Below are positions 16,701 to 25,800 of a stretch of DNA of 35,156 nucleotides, piece by piece. Numbering within the stretch: the first letter of the stretch is position 1; each line of letters starts with the position of its first letter. The DNA comes from Candidatus Cloacimonadota bacterium (GTDB taxonomy: Bacteria; Cloacimonadota; Cloacimonadia; Cloacimonadales; Cloacimonadaceae). The notes under the pieces were generated by a model. It was not told the origin of the DNA. It did not search any database and was given only the letters and a program-made list of their open reading frames with translations. The DNA lies in the NCBI GenBank assembly GCA_028695495.1, contig JAQVIX010000018.1, forward strand, positions 1 through 35,156, written 5' to 3'. Both the position numbers and the translations under genes were made by a program.

Positions 16701-16998
16701 GGGGCTTGCTTAGTTCTGGCGGGGTGATAAGGTAAGAGATTTTGAGATTTGCAGAAGGGGGCGGCTGGGGAAAATAAAGAATGCCTGCCTGATAATCTAT
16801 GCGGTAATCCGTAAGCGGATTTAAGAGCAGGCTATCTGCAAATACGCTTTCGCTATGGTGGATGAGCTTTTGGTGCTTTACTCTAAGCTGAGTTTGCCCC
16901 AGGCTAAGCTGATATTCTTCGTTTACAATGTATTCGCTGGCAAAGAGCAGCAGGGGAAGCAGCAGAGTAAAAAGAAGAATAAAGCAAGCTTTTTGCAT
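13777..16998 (-). CDS. Outer-membrane beta-barrel-like protein
   Basis: A 1,073-residue exported protein with a signal peptide (residues 1-20, FILLFTLLLPLLLFAS). Two copies of a small beta module are visible: TDYRIDYQAGILYFPQPPPS near residues 62-82 and QDYYIDYSEGSVTFHRLLST near 283-302, each followed by an alternating hydrophobic strand (LKISYLI, ITIYFQY). From ~residue 330 onward the protein is a long series of amphipathic strands with aromatic girdle residues and short turns (e.g. YRFSLESLPEH, WDYRSYFWQFAALL), which suggests a large transmembrane barrel. The (D)YxIDYxxGxI(Y/T)F module also occurs in SprA-like and related Bacteroidota outer-membrane proteins; I do not claim orthology. It lacks the sorting domain seen in its neighbours. 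It starts within TAATG overlapping the stop of the umuD-like gene. Confidence 0.75.
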   Translation of the reverse strand: MQKACFILLFTLLLPLLLFASEYIVNEEYQLSLGQTQLRVKHQKLIHHSESVFADSLLLNPLTDYRIDYQAGILYFPQPPPSANLKISYLITPPELSKPRFSYQHQSLADSLKSFAPPRNTWELDSKLNISGSKTFALSFSETGETDLMQSLYVNLDGELSAGINIQAQLSDSQSKLSPEGDSKELSSLDQVFIRVYSRYWELGMGDLDLKFLPNRYLPYQSKLEGISARYDKQHIVSAAYSAGGGKSASLTLPIVEGKQGPYYLVANDYQRSFMVVAASELLYLNGRLLERGQDYYIDYSEGSVTFHRLLSTQDIITIYFQYTEENYRQNSYFSEAKLHLAPHLSLSHQLIHQIDDKSSPLLFSFSDSDLDSLRLAGDNEVYVSGVISSDSGSYRLISSPEGMDYYEYAPADSSAIYDIIFSYVGAGKGDYEEYSINKYRWVGAGLGSYLPLKRLVPATKRSNFALGLNYTHSGWQAAIDALYTANDRNTFSAIDDDDNQGGLFALNLGYKEAESAYFFDVLGEHRLPNSYRFSLESLPEHDFALLNKADSLAQSTVDIKGGFKSRYWNPELLLRYRDLDKHYHQKALRFGSLSPQIGVIFPATNLQSSFSLQEGEDAGFLQYHNLNLAWDYRSYFWQFAALLNQLEEESFSSTRYYQFEPALGIKGNSHFSRLSYKQEQSELKSGKWENLLSSNTYNLLHNSNLANHSIELDYSHKETLKPQETEPKHNYDLLKFRSSHNFLKNAFNFHNNFQLNQTEFYPKIRDLVYIGSGMGIYDSTGVEIPNGDYIYEYISASVGSLSSEINAISSFYYKPGLLFKQPFWQKLQGDISASINHQSEQQKSFSDALLKPLFDFGSEHSIYARQSLLQHLWLDIYQSRILSNLGLEYSRDLDKRYQTPERSEERLASLKLDFRGYYGINEGIEIQDEWRKESRYNSLVRYQALKSISEKYFSTSHSAQLGISAARERGSQQSDANQSYELLYLGMAPAFKSVLMQKYRITASGSLGYNLRSGTDFLNFLPQKRAGWQSEAQLLTIYRLNSFSSFSLEYRFNKYPKDKSKHNLKLEFKAEL

Positions 16999-17450
16999 TA
17001 GAGGGCATGGATCACGTAGGTAACCACTCCCCAGATGGCAAAATCTATGTCTTCGGTAATGGGGATAGGGTTAAAGTCGTCGTTTTCGGGCACCAAATAG
17101 TATTTGCCTGCCTCGATCTTCAGGCGTTTGAGGGTAAGCTCGCCATCCAATATCGCCACCACTATCTTGTTATTGGTAGCTTCCAAAGCGCGATCTACGA
17201 TAAGCAGGTCGCCGGGGAAGATGCCGGCATTTTGCATGGAATAGCCATCTGCCTGCATAAAGAAGGTGGCGGAAGGGTGGCGGATGAGGTGGGTATTCAG
17301 ATCAAGGACACCTTCTATATAATCCTGGGCGGGGGAGGGGAAGCCAGCGGGAATGCTGCTGCCTATCAAAGGGCGCTCCAGCTTCATTAGCTCTTTGTAT
17401 TGGTAGATGGCGCTAATGGAACCATCGGTCTTTAAGTGTTCTTTTTTCAT
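16998..17450 (-). CDS. umuD: UmuD-like S24-family autopeptidase
   Basis: A 150-residue LexA/UmuD-type self-cleaving protein. The cleavage site region AGFPSPAQDYIEG (residues 35-47) closely matches E. coli UmuD CGFPSPA. The catalytic pair is S71 in DGYSMQ and K108 in DGELTLKRL, 37 residues apart as in UmuD (S60/K97), with GDLLIVD between them. There is no N-terminal helix-turn-helix, so it is not LexA. An in-frame ATG 33 bases upstream (17483) would translate through a terminator hairpin, so the ATG at 17450 is preferred, although it has no SD. No umuC/DinB partner is in the window. The stop is shared as TAATG with the following barrel gene. In known systems cleaved UmuD activates translesion polymerase V; here the role is uncertain. 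Confidence 0.87.
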   Translation of the reverse strand: MKKEHLKTDGSISAIYQYKELMKLERPLIGSSIPAGFPSPAQDYIEGVLDLNTHLIRHPSATFFMQADGYSMQNAGIFPGDLLIVDRALEATNNKIVVAILDGELTLKRLKIEAGKYYLVPENDDFNPIPITEDIDFAIWGVVTYVIHAL

Positions 17451-17452
17451 AC

Positions 17453-17478
17453 AAAAAAGGCGGGCATAATAGCCCGCC
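17453..17478 (-). terminator. Intrinsic terminator between TPR lipoprotein and umuD-like gene
   Basis: On the minus strand GGCGGGC pairs with GCCCGCC across a short ATTAT-type loop and is followed by six T. It lies 18 bases after the TPR gene stop, and its T run ends two bases before the umuD-like ATG. It may therefore also act as an attenuator for the genes that follow. Confidence 0.88.
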
Positions 17479-17495
17479 TGCATATTTGAAATGGG

Positions 17496-18686
17496 TTATT
17501 TGGGTAAGTTTTTCAGGATGCCCTGCGCCTGAGCGCCGTAAGTGGCGTCGTTTTGGATTCTTTCCAAATCCGTGCGGGCGCTGGCGTAATTCTTTTGCTG
17601 TACATAAGCTACACCGCGCAGCATTCTGGCGGTGGCGTTGTTGGCATCGGAACCCAGCACGGTGCTGCTGTGGCTTATCACTTTTGCCCAGTTCTTCTGC
17701 CCGTTGTAATAGCTCGCCAGGCTCAAAGCGGTATTGGGGTCTTTATCGATGGCTACGGCTTTTTCCAGGAATTCTGCCATCTTGGCGCTATTGCCAAGCT
17801 GTTGGTAGTTTTGCCCAATCTGTTTGTAAACCAAAGCTAAGGTTTGGTTATCCGGCTTGGTGGCAGCCAGTTTTTCCAGATAGGTATTTGCCTTGGTCCA
17901 TTGATTACTGGCGCGGAAGAAATTACCCAGGCGGGCATACATATCCGCATCTTCGCGCAGGCTGAGCGCTTTCATATAGGCTTCTTCGGCGGCTACGAAA
18001 TTGCGCTTGTCGGCATAGCTATCTGCCATAAGTAGATAAGCTGTATCCGTATTTGCTACCTCGGCGTAGGTTTTGAGTACTTGAAAGGCGCGTTCATCGT
18101 CTTTGATGTTATCGCTTAAGATGCGGAATTTGTTATTTAAAACCTGGTCATTAGCTGGTTCTATTTCCAAAATTGCATCGTAGTATTCCAGGCTCTTTTC
18201 ATATTTGCCGGCATCACGGGCTACAAGCGCCATATTGCTATAGAGGCTCAGGATGTCTCTATCCAGCTCTTCCCGGCTTTTCCTGAGGGGGATGTGCTTT
18301 TTGTAAATCTGTAAAGCTTGTTCGTAGTGGCTTAAGGCTTCATCATAAAGGGTAAGCTCGCTACTATCATAAGCCAATTCAATATGGCTGGCAGCAATGT
18401 TCATCTTCATTGTTTCCATCTTGTAAGCTACAGAATCTTCCGGGGCAGCAGTAGCCAAAACTTCATGATATAGCTCATAAGCCTTTTCACTTTCTTCGAT
18501 GGCAAGCTCATATTGATGGTCGGTGATGTTTTGCACGGCAGTATTGTGGGCTTCAATAGCCAATTTTAAGGGGTCGCGCACGGGCGTAATTTCTACCTGC
18601 GCTTCCGCCACCTTGTTCGAGGTGCAGGCACCCAAAAGCAGCAAAACCGCGAGCGCTGCGAAAACTAAATATCTTTGATTCAGCAT
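17496..18686 (-). CDS. TPR-repeat lipoprotein
   Basis: A 396-residue protein with a lipoprotein signal: hydrophobic FAALAVLLLLGAC with the lipobox cysteine at C21, followed by TSNK. No Asp at +2, so outer-membrane anchoring is plausible. Residues ~50-390 are tetratricopeptide repeats, e.g. AYDSSELTLYDEALSHYEQALQ... (~107), NMALVARDAGKYEKSLEYYD (~155), ADSYADKRNFVAAEEAYMKA (~224), ARLGNFFRASNQWTKANTYL (~251) and IGQNYQQLGNSAKMAEFLEK (~288). They should form a protein-binding superhelix. AGGAGG lies 6 bases before the ATG. It faces away from HU and shares a ~300 bp divergent region with it. The terminator after it separates it from the umuD-like operon. The binding partner is unknown. Confidence 0.88.
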   Translation of the reverse strand: MLNQRYLVFAALAVLLLLGACTSNKVAEAQVEITPVRDPLKLAIEAHNTAVQNITDHQYELAIEESEKAYELYHEVLATAAPEDSVAYKMETMKMNIAASHIELAYDSSELTLYDEALSHYEQALQIYKKHIPLRKSREELDRDILSLYSNMALVARDAGKYEKSLEYYDAILEIEPANDQVLNNKFRILSDNIKDDERAFQVLKTYAEVANTDTAYLLMADSYADKRNFVAAEEAYMKALSLREDADMYARLGNFFRASNQWTKANTYLEKLAATKPDNQTLALVYKQIGQNYQQLGNSAKMAEFLEKAVAIDKDPNTALSLASYYNGQKNWAKVISHSSTVLGSDANNATARMLRGVAYVQQKNYASARTDLERIQNDATYGAQAQGILKNLPK

Positions 18687-18971
18687 TAAATCCTCCTGAT
18701 CTTTATCTGTTTACATAGTTATGAGACGGGTTTTTTTGTCAACTGAAAAAGCCGGAGTGCGGCAAAAGCAAAATAAATACAAGATTTTTTCAATTCTTTT
18801 TATGTATGTGCTAAGATGTTTATTTTCAGTGGATAGCGAGATTGCGATCCTGATTTGATGAGGGCAAAATAAGGAAAAAATTGTATCAAGCGTAATTTTT
18901 ATGTTGACAGAATATCTGAATGCACTTTTCTTTCACCTCATAAAGCTCTCAGTGCTTATTAAAGCAACCAT
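18687..18971. promoter_or_regulatory. Divergent intergenic region, TPR gene / HU
   Basis: 285 bases holding the promoters of both genes. It is AT-rich with T runs. A TTGACA hexamer lies at 18904-18909 on the plus strand, but no convincing -10 follows at 17 bases. A TAAGAT at 18812-18817 is another weak candidate. No operator palindrome was recognised. Confidence 0.35.
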
Positions 18972-18978
18972 AGGAGGT
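18972..18978 (+). promoter_or_regulatory. Shine-Dalgarno site fixing the HU start
   Basis: AGGAGGT, three bases before the ATG at 18982. It decides against an in-frame ATG 81 bases upstream (18901), which would add 27 residues foreign to the HU family. Confidence 0.9.
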
Positions 18979-18981
18979 AAA

Positions 18982-19257
18982 ATGAGCAGAGACGAATTGA
19001 TTAAGAAGATCGCGGCGGATGCCGGCATATCTCAGAAAGTTGCCGGTCAGGCACTCGCATCCGTTCTTGAAGGCATCACCCAAGCGCTTAAAAAGGGTGA
19101 TAAGGTATCGTTGGTAGGTTTTGGTTCTTTCAGCGTAGCAAAACGCAAAGCCCGCAAAGGCATCAATCCCAAAACCAGAGAACCTCTCAAGATTCCGGCT
19201 CGCAAAGTACCCGTATTCAAAGCTGGAAAGAAACTCAAAGACGCAGTCAAGAAATAA
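18982..19257 (+). CDS. HU-family DNA-binding protein
   Basis: A 91-residue basic histone-like protein, the standard HU length. The N-terminal dimerisation helices (MSRDELIKKIAADAGISQKV, AGQALASVLEGITQALKKGD) are followed by KVSLVGFGSFSV, the DNA-binding arm RKARKGINPKTREPLKIPA and the C-terminal VPVFKAGKKLKDAVKK. The GFGSF and INPKT/KIPA motifs are the family signature. It binds and bends DNA non-specifically and organises the nucleoid as a homo- or heterodimer. It has a strong SD and its own intrinsic terminator. Whether it is HUalpha-, HUbeta- or IHF-like cannot be told; the lack of IHF-type extensions favours HU. Confidence 0.95.
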   Translation: MSRDELIKKIAADAGISQKVAGQALASVLEGITQALKKGDKVSLVGFGSFSVAKRKARKGINPKTREPLKIPARKVPVFKAGKKLKDAVKK

Positions 19258-19289
19258 CCCCCCCCCGTTATTTACTTGACCAAAGAATT

Positions 19290-19320
19290 GGCAGAGTCTC
19301 GCACTCTGCCTTTTACTTTT
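19290..19320 (+). terminator. Intrinsic terminator of HU
   Basis: GGCAGAG pairs with CTCTGCC around TCTCGCA and is followed by TTTTACTTTT. It lies 32 bases after the HU stop codon. Confidence 0.88.
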
Positions 19321-19546
19321 ATATCAAGGAGCAGCCTATCGCGGTAAAGCTTTATTTGTGGAAAAACGGCGGGTATCGGGCAGATGCGCAAAAGATTTTA
19401 CTTTACAACTTTATTAGTTTTGTTTTTTTGGCATTAGGAGCTTTTACGGTTCTAAATAAAGGATAATAGAGGATCTAATATAAGGACAGAGATTATAGAA
19501 CTTATCTAGCATAAGCAATAAAATAAGCTTTAATGGAGCGTTATAG

Positions 19547-19702
19547 ATGAAAACGAAGAAACTTGCCTGCTCGGATTGCTCTTCGGGTTTTGGAATATTT
19601 ACTATTGCCATAGTAAAAGGAGAATTGCATCCTTACTATCGCAGATTGGCTTTGATTATGTATCATGGCGCCATGCCGGATTATCTGGGGAGCGCCGCAT
19701 GA
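19547..19702 (+). CDS. Possible small protein (51 aa), unrecognised
   Basis: ATG at 19547 with GGAG 8 bases upstream opens a 51-residue frame: MKTKKLACSDCSSGFGIFTI and then a short basic and hydrophobic segment (PYYRRLALIMYHGAMPDYLG). It has a CxxC pair and no match I recognise. It lies between the HU terminator and the giant surface protein on the same strand. A competing 60-residue frame exists on the other strand, so this is weakly supported. The flanks 19321-19546 and 19703-19805 show nothing else except the leader of the next gene. Confidence 0.22.
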   Translation: MKTKKLACSDCSSGFGIFTIAIVKGELHPYYRRLALIMYHGAMPDYLGSAA

Positions 19703-19805
19703 GACCTTACATTCAGATATCAATTCGTATTAAAAGAAACAGGCAATACCTTTGCCTCAGATTATCAAATAACTCACAAGACAAGCTCAAGAATGGAGAA
19801 AGACC

Positions 19806-22800
19806 ATGAAAAAACCACTTGTAGTCATACTATTCCTACTTATGCTAATGGGAATAGCGCTTCACGCTCAAGCCCTTATTACCATAGGCTACGATACCAC
19901 TGCGAATACCACTACTGGTAATCCCTCGCCTTACGGTACATTTTACAAAAACTTTCGTCAGCAGTATCTTTATACCGCCGCGGAGATTGAAACCGCCGGA
20001 GGTGGGGCAGGCCCATTACTTCTCTGGCATTTAATGTGGAAAATCCGAATACCTGTTCACCTATGCCCGGCTTTAAGATTCGCATGAAAAGCACAAATCA
20101 AGCTGCGCTTACTACTACCTTTGAAGCTGGAACCTATACCACGGTATTTCAGCAGAACGATTTCGTTCCCATAGCCGGCTGGAACACGCATGAATTTACT
20201 ACACCTTTCAATTGGGATGGTTCTTCAATCATCATCGTAGATGTGGTTACCACCCTTATCCCCGGAACTTATACCCAAAATGCTTCCGTATTTTATACTA
20301 CAACCGCGCCGGTAAATACCTGTCTGCGCTATCAGAGCGATAGTATAGATGCCGAAAGCAGTACGGCTACCGGCACAGTATCTACCTTTAGGGCAAATAT
20401 CCGCTTCAATATGACGGCAGTGGTGGTTACAGACCCGCCCAATCCGGCAATACTGGTATCTCCCGGCAATGCTTCGGAGAATAATTCGCTTACTTCTACT
20501 CTGAACTGGGCGCCCGGCACCGGACTTCCCACAGGCTACAAGCTGTATCTGGGCACCACCAATCCTCCGCCTTTTGTAGAGGATGTGGGTAATGTGCTTA
20601 CTTACGATCCGGTTTTGGATTATAGCAACACCTACTATTGGCAGATAGTGCCTTACAACGCCATTGGCGAAGCTACGAACTGCCCGGTATGGAGCTTTGG
20701 CACCGTACCGCAAGGCTTGGTATATATCGGCACGGGAACTACCGGTCAAAGGCAACCCTTTGGCGCCCTATACGGTTATGAACGCTCCGCTTCCATTTAC
20801 ACTCCTGCCGAGATTGGCGCCTTTGGTAATGTGAATCTTGTAGGCTGGGATTGCTCCAATACCGGCACTTCCGGCTCTGCCTCTCTGCCTTACAAAATCT
20901 ACCTCAAAACCGTTACCGAGGGCACCATTACCCCCACTCCCTGGAACGACCTGATAGCCGATGCCCAATTGGTAAAAGAAGGCAGCCACATTTTCAATAC
21001 TTTGGGTTGGCATGGCTTCAGTCTGGATACTCCCTTCCTCTATACCGGTGGCAATCTGATGGTATTGGTGGAAACGAACTATGGCGGCAGCGGCGCCAGC
21101 GGGATGTATCCTTCCTTCTATTATACTTCTGGCACCACGGGTACCCACCTTTACTACAATACGGATACCAATCCGCCCGCTACAAACGGCACGAATAACG
21201 CCAGTCGCCCTAATCTCATGCTCCACCTCAGCCCGCCTTCGGATGTGCCGGTACTATATTACAGCCCCGAAAGCTGGAACTTTGGTGATACCCTGATGAA
21301 CTCCAATAAAACCAGGGATATCTTCCTATCCAATGGCGGACAAGGCACGGTAAACGTGCAAAGCATCAGCATTACGGGGGAATACTTCAGCATTTTGGAT
21401 AACCCCGCTCCCGTAGCGCTTACCTTGGGGCAAAATGCCATCTTTACCGTAAAGTATGCACCCACCGAGGCAGGCACCCATACCGGAACCATCACCATCG
21501 TGGATGATATCCGCCAAACGCACACTATCCAACTAAGCGGCACCAGTATAGATGCTACCATCTACGAGATGAGCCATTTGGAAAACTTCGACAGTGTGGC
21601 GATTCCAAACCTACCTTTAGGCTGGACCAGCATCTATCAGGCATCGGTGGCTACCGGCTATGTAAAGACGGTTACCACCACTCCGCATAGCGCACCAAAT
21701 TGCGTAACCATCTATAACCCCACGGATATCAATACCATCGCCATGCTGATAGCCCCACCTTTGGCAAATAGTATCCCTACGAATACCGTTCGTGTAAAGT
21801 TCTGGGGTAAAGGCTCTACAAACTACGCCATCAAGGTGGGCATAATGACGGATCCTAGCGATCCCACTACCTTCACCGAGCTGGGTACCCATACCTTTAC
21901 TGCCACCTGGACGGAGTATCAGCAATCTCTGGCAGCCTATACCGGCAATGGGCAATTTATCGCCCTCAAACACGCCTGTAATGCCGCTACCCAAACCCTG
22001 TATGTAGATGATATAGAGTTTGAGCTGATGGGCGAAAACGACCTGGCAGGGGTAAGCATTACCGGAAATAGCACGCCCAGTGTAAACGCCGCCAGCCCCT
22101 ATACCATTCACGTATTAAATAACGGCACCGCCGTACAAAGCAACTATACGGTAAAGCTCTATAGTGCAGACCACAGCGAATTAGCCAGCGCTACCGGCAC
22201 TACGGTGAATCCCAACGATATCGTGCAGATTCCCATATCCTGGACTCCCACTGTGGAAGGCCCCATGAGCATTTACGGCAAAGTGATCCTGGATGGCGAT
22301 ATAAATCCCGGAAACGATACCACACCGTTAATGCAATTGGCAGTGCAGCCGGAAGGGGTGATCAGCGTTACCATCGGCGATGGCAGCCAAACCGGACGCA
22401 TGCCCCTGGACTTCTACTATAAGAATAGCCTGTATCAGGGCTTGTGGTTCCCAGATGAGATCGGTATGGTAGGCAATATCACCAGCCTTACCTTATATAC
22501 AAACTTTACCAGCAATTTATCTGATAAGCCGGTAAAGATAGTAATGGCTACTACGGATGCAACCGACCTGAGTAGCAACTGGGCAACGGGCACCAATATG
22601 GTGGAAGTATTTAATGGTACAATGAACTTCCCCAGCGGTGAAAATACCATTACCTTCCCCTTTAGCACTCCTTTTATCTACACCGGCGGCAACCTGGTAA
22701 TTACCTTCAACCGCCCCATGGATGCGGGTTACCACTCCTCTACGGATTACTTCAAAACCCAAACCGGTGTGGTGGGCAGAGCACGCAATGTCTTTAGCGA

Positions 22801-25800
22801 CACCGTGGAATATGATCCTTACAATCCCACTGCCGGAGCCGCTACAGGGGTGTATCCCAAGATTAGCCTTACCCTTACGCCCATGACGGGAGACCCCTTA
22901 TTTATAGTGAATCCGGAAAGCTGGGACTATGGCGATGTAAATATCGGCGGATTCACGAGCAAAAACTTCAGCATCATCAATGCCGGCGGCGGAAACCTGG
23001 GTATAAACAATATATTGATAACCGGCAGCCCTGCCTTTACGCTTAGCACCATGCCCACCCTGCCTGCCAGCCTGGCTACAGGCGAAAGCGCGGTATTTGG
23101 GGTTACCTATACCCCTACTACCACCGGTGCCCATTCCGCAACCGTTATCATTACAGATAACCGTGGCATGCGCAGCACCCACAGTGTGGAAGTAAACGGC
23201 AACGGCGTATATGAGCTTACCATCGGCGATGGCAGCCAAACCGGCAGAATGCCCCTGGATTTCTTCTATAAGAATTCCATTTATCAGATGATCCTTACGG
23301 CAAATGAAATCAATAACTTTGCCGGCATAATTACCGGAATCAAGCTCTATAACCAGTTTGCCACAAACCTGCCGAATAAGCCCGTGCAGATTTGGATGGG
23401 TACCACCACGCAAAACGACCTCAGCGCCGGCTGGATACCTGCTTCTCAGCTTACTCAGGTGTTTGATGGAACGGTGGATTTCCCCAGTGGTACCAATACT
23501 ATCAATATCGAATTCCCGAATCCTTACCTCTTTACCGGCGGTAATATGGTAATGATCTTCAAGCGTCCTACCGCTACTGAATACCACGCTTCTACGGATT
23601 ACTTTAAAACCCAAACCGGTACTGCCAATAGAGCGCGTAATGCCTTTAGCGATTCCGTGGTTCATGATCCAGAAAACCCCAGCGGCACCACCCTTACCGG
23701 AGTGTATCCCAAGATTAGCATTTCCTATATCGCGGGAGATTCCGGCTCGCTTACCGGTGTAGTAAGCTCTTCCGGCACACCCCTCGAAGGCGTGCAGCTG
23801 CACATAAACGGTACAAACTTCAATGCCACCACAAATGCTAACGGCATCTATCTCTTCCCCTTCCTTTTGGTGGATGATTATACCATTACCGCCCACAAGA
23901 TAGGCTATGAAGACACCACCCTGCCTTTTAGCATTAGCGATGACGAAACTACTACCCTCAATATCAATATGCCTGCCTCCACTACGGTTACGGTATCTGG
24001 CACCATCTATGGCAGCGATAACCCCGGCGTGGGGCTTTCCGAAGCTACCATTGCCTTAAGCGGTCCGCTTAGCTATGAAGGCACATCAAACGCCTCCGGT
24101 CAATTTAGCATTCCAAACGTGCTTTCCGGCAATACCTATAACTATCTGATCACCCGCGCCGGCTACCAATTTGAAGCCGGTACCATCGTAGTGGGTTCTT
24201 CGGATTACAGTATGGGCAATATCACCTTAAATGAGCTTACCCTGCCTCCGGGCGGTGTAACTGCCGAGCTAAACGCCACGGAAACCGCCATCAATATCAC
24301 TTGGCGACCTCCGGGACAAGGTGGCAGCGCCCTCAGCTTCGATTTTGAAGATGATGACGGTGGCTGGGAACCCAGTGCAAGCTGGGGAGATGGCATTGGC
24401 GACTGGGAACACACCTCGGATTACAATGTAGCAAACTTCGTAGATTCCTATGGCTCCACCTCGGTAATACCTCCCACTTCGGCACATTCGGGCACCGGAA
24501 TGTGGGGTACCAAGATCAATACAAACTACACAAACTCCGGTGGTTCAAACTACCTTAGCAAAACCTTTAACTTTACCGGACTTACAGACGCCCACCTCAG
24601 TTGGTATAGCTGGGAAAACGTATTTGGCGATTTTGACTATTGCCAGGTAAAGGTAAATGGCAATCTTATCTGGGGTCCCTCCTGGGATTACACTGGAACT
24701 CAGTGGAGATTGCGCGAGATCGATCTCTCTGCCTACGATGGAAATGCCGAAGTGGAAATCACCTTCGAGATGTATGCCACCACCGTGGTAAACTACGCCG
24801 GATGGTATATAGACGACGTAGAGATTACCCAAGGACCCCGCAGCGTAATGGCTTACAGCCCCATGCCGCAAGTGCCGGCTATCCTGCGCGGGCTTAGCGA
24901 GGAAGAAGCTGCCCGGATTGCGGAAAGCCTACCCCGCAGCAATCCCGCCCCCGTGCTAAGCCAAAGCATAGCGCAAGCCCCCAACCGCATCCCCGTGGGC
25001 TACCACGTATATAAACTGATGAATGGACAAGAGCAACAGCAACAGCTCTGGACTCAGCTTACCACCACCGCCATTACGGATACTGCCTTTGTGGATCCTT
25101 CCTGGACTACTCTGGAGAATGGCGTGCACAAATGGGCGGTAAAAACCGTATATACTGGCGGTGTGCTCTCTGACCCCGGCTTCTCCAATGGTCTCAGGAA
25201 GTGGCCAAACGATATTAGCGCCCTTAGCATTCAGGGAAATACCACCCCCACCGTGGCAACGGCTTCCACCTATATCGTAAGAATCAAGAATACCGGTTCT
25301 TCCACCCAAACTGTAGGCGCCTATACGGTAAAGCTCATGAGCGGCGCCAATGAATTGGTTTCCGTGCCCGGTCCTACCATTACCCCCGGTCAAAGCCTGG
25401 ATGTACAGGTAGTATGGACTCCCGGTTCCGCCGGCACCATGCAGATCTTTGGCAAGGTGGTACTGCCCGGCGACCTCAGCCCGGAAAATGATAATACCGA
25501 TCCCATGAACGTTCTGGTAATGCCTGCCGGTCAATTTGACTACACCGTGGGTAATGGAGGTACAGCTGCCCGCAATCCCATCAATATGTACTACAAGGCA
25601 AGCATCTCGCAAACCATGTATTACCCGCAAGAGCTGGGCAATTTCTACGGCTTCCTGCACGGGATTCAGTATTACAATAGCTTCACTACAAACCTGCCCA
25701 ATAAGCCCATCAAGATCTATCTGGGCACCACCACTCTGGCAGACCTCAGTGCTGGCTTTATCCCTGCCGATAATACCCACACCCTGGTCTTTGATGGCAC

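Noticed and set aside
17451-17483. Eleven-residue N-terminal extension of the UmuD-like protein (MQAGYYARLFC)
   Set aside because: These codons are the terminator stem and T run of the preceding gene; UmuD proteins do not carry such an extension.
18901-18981. 27-residue N-terminal extension of HU
   Set aside because: The AGGAGGT directly before 18982 and the normal 91-residue HU length fix the later start.
22898-23896. Long antisense open frames (about 330 residues) inside the giant surface gene, also at 24956-25978
   Set aside because: They mirror the low-complexity, GC-patterned coding strand, have no SD or recognisable domain, and lie opposite a clearly coding frame with modular homology.
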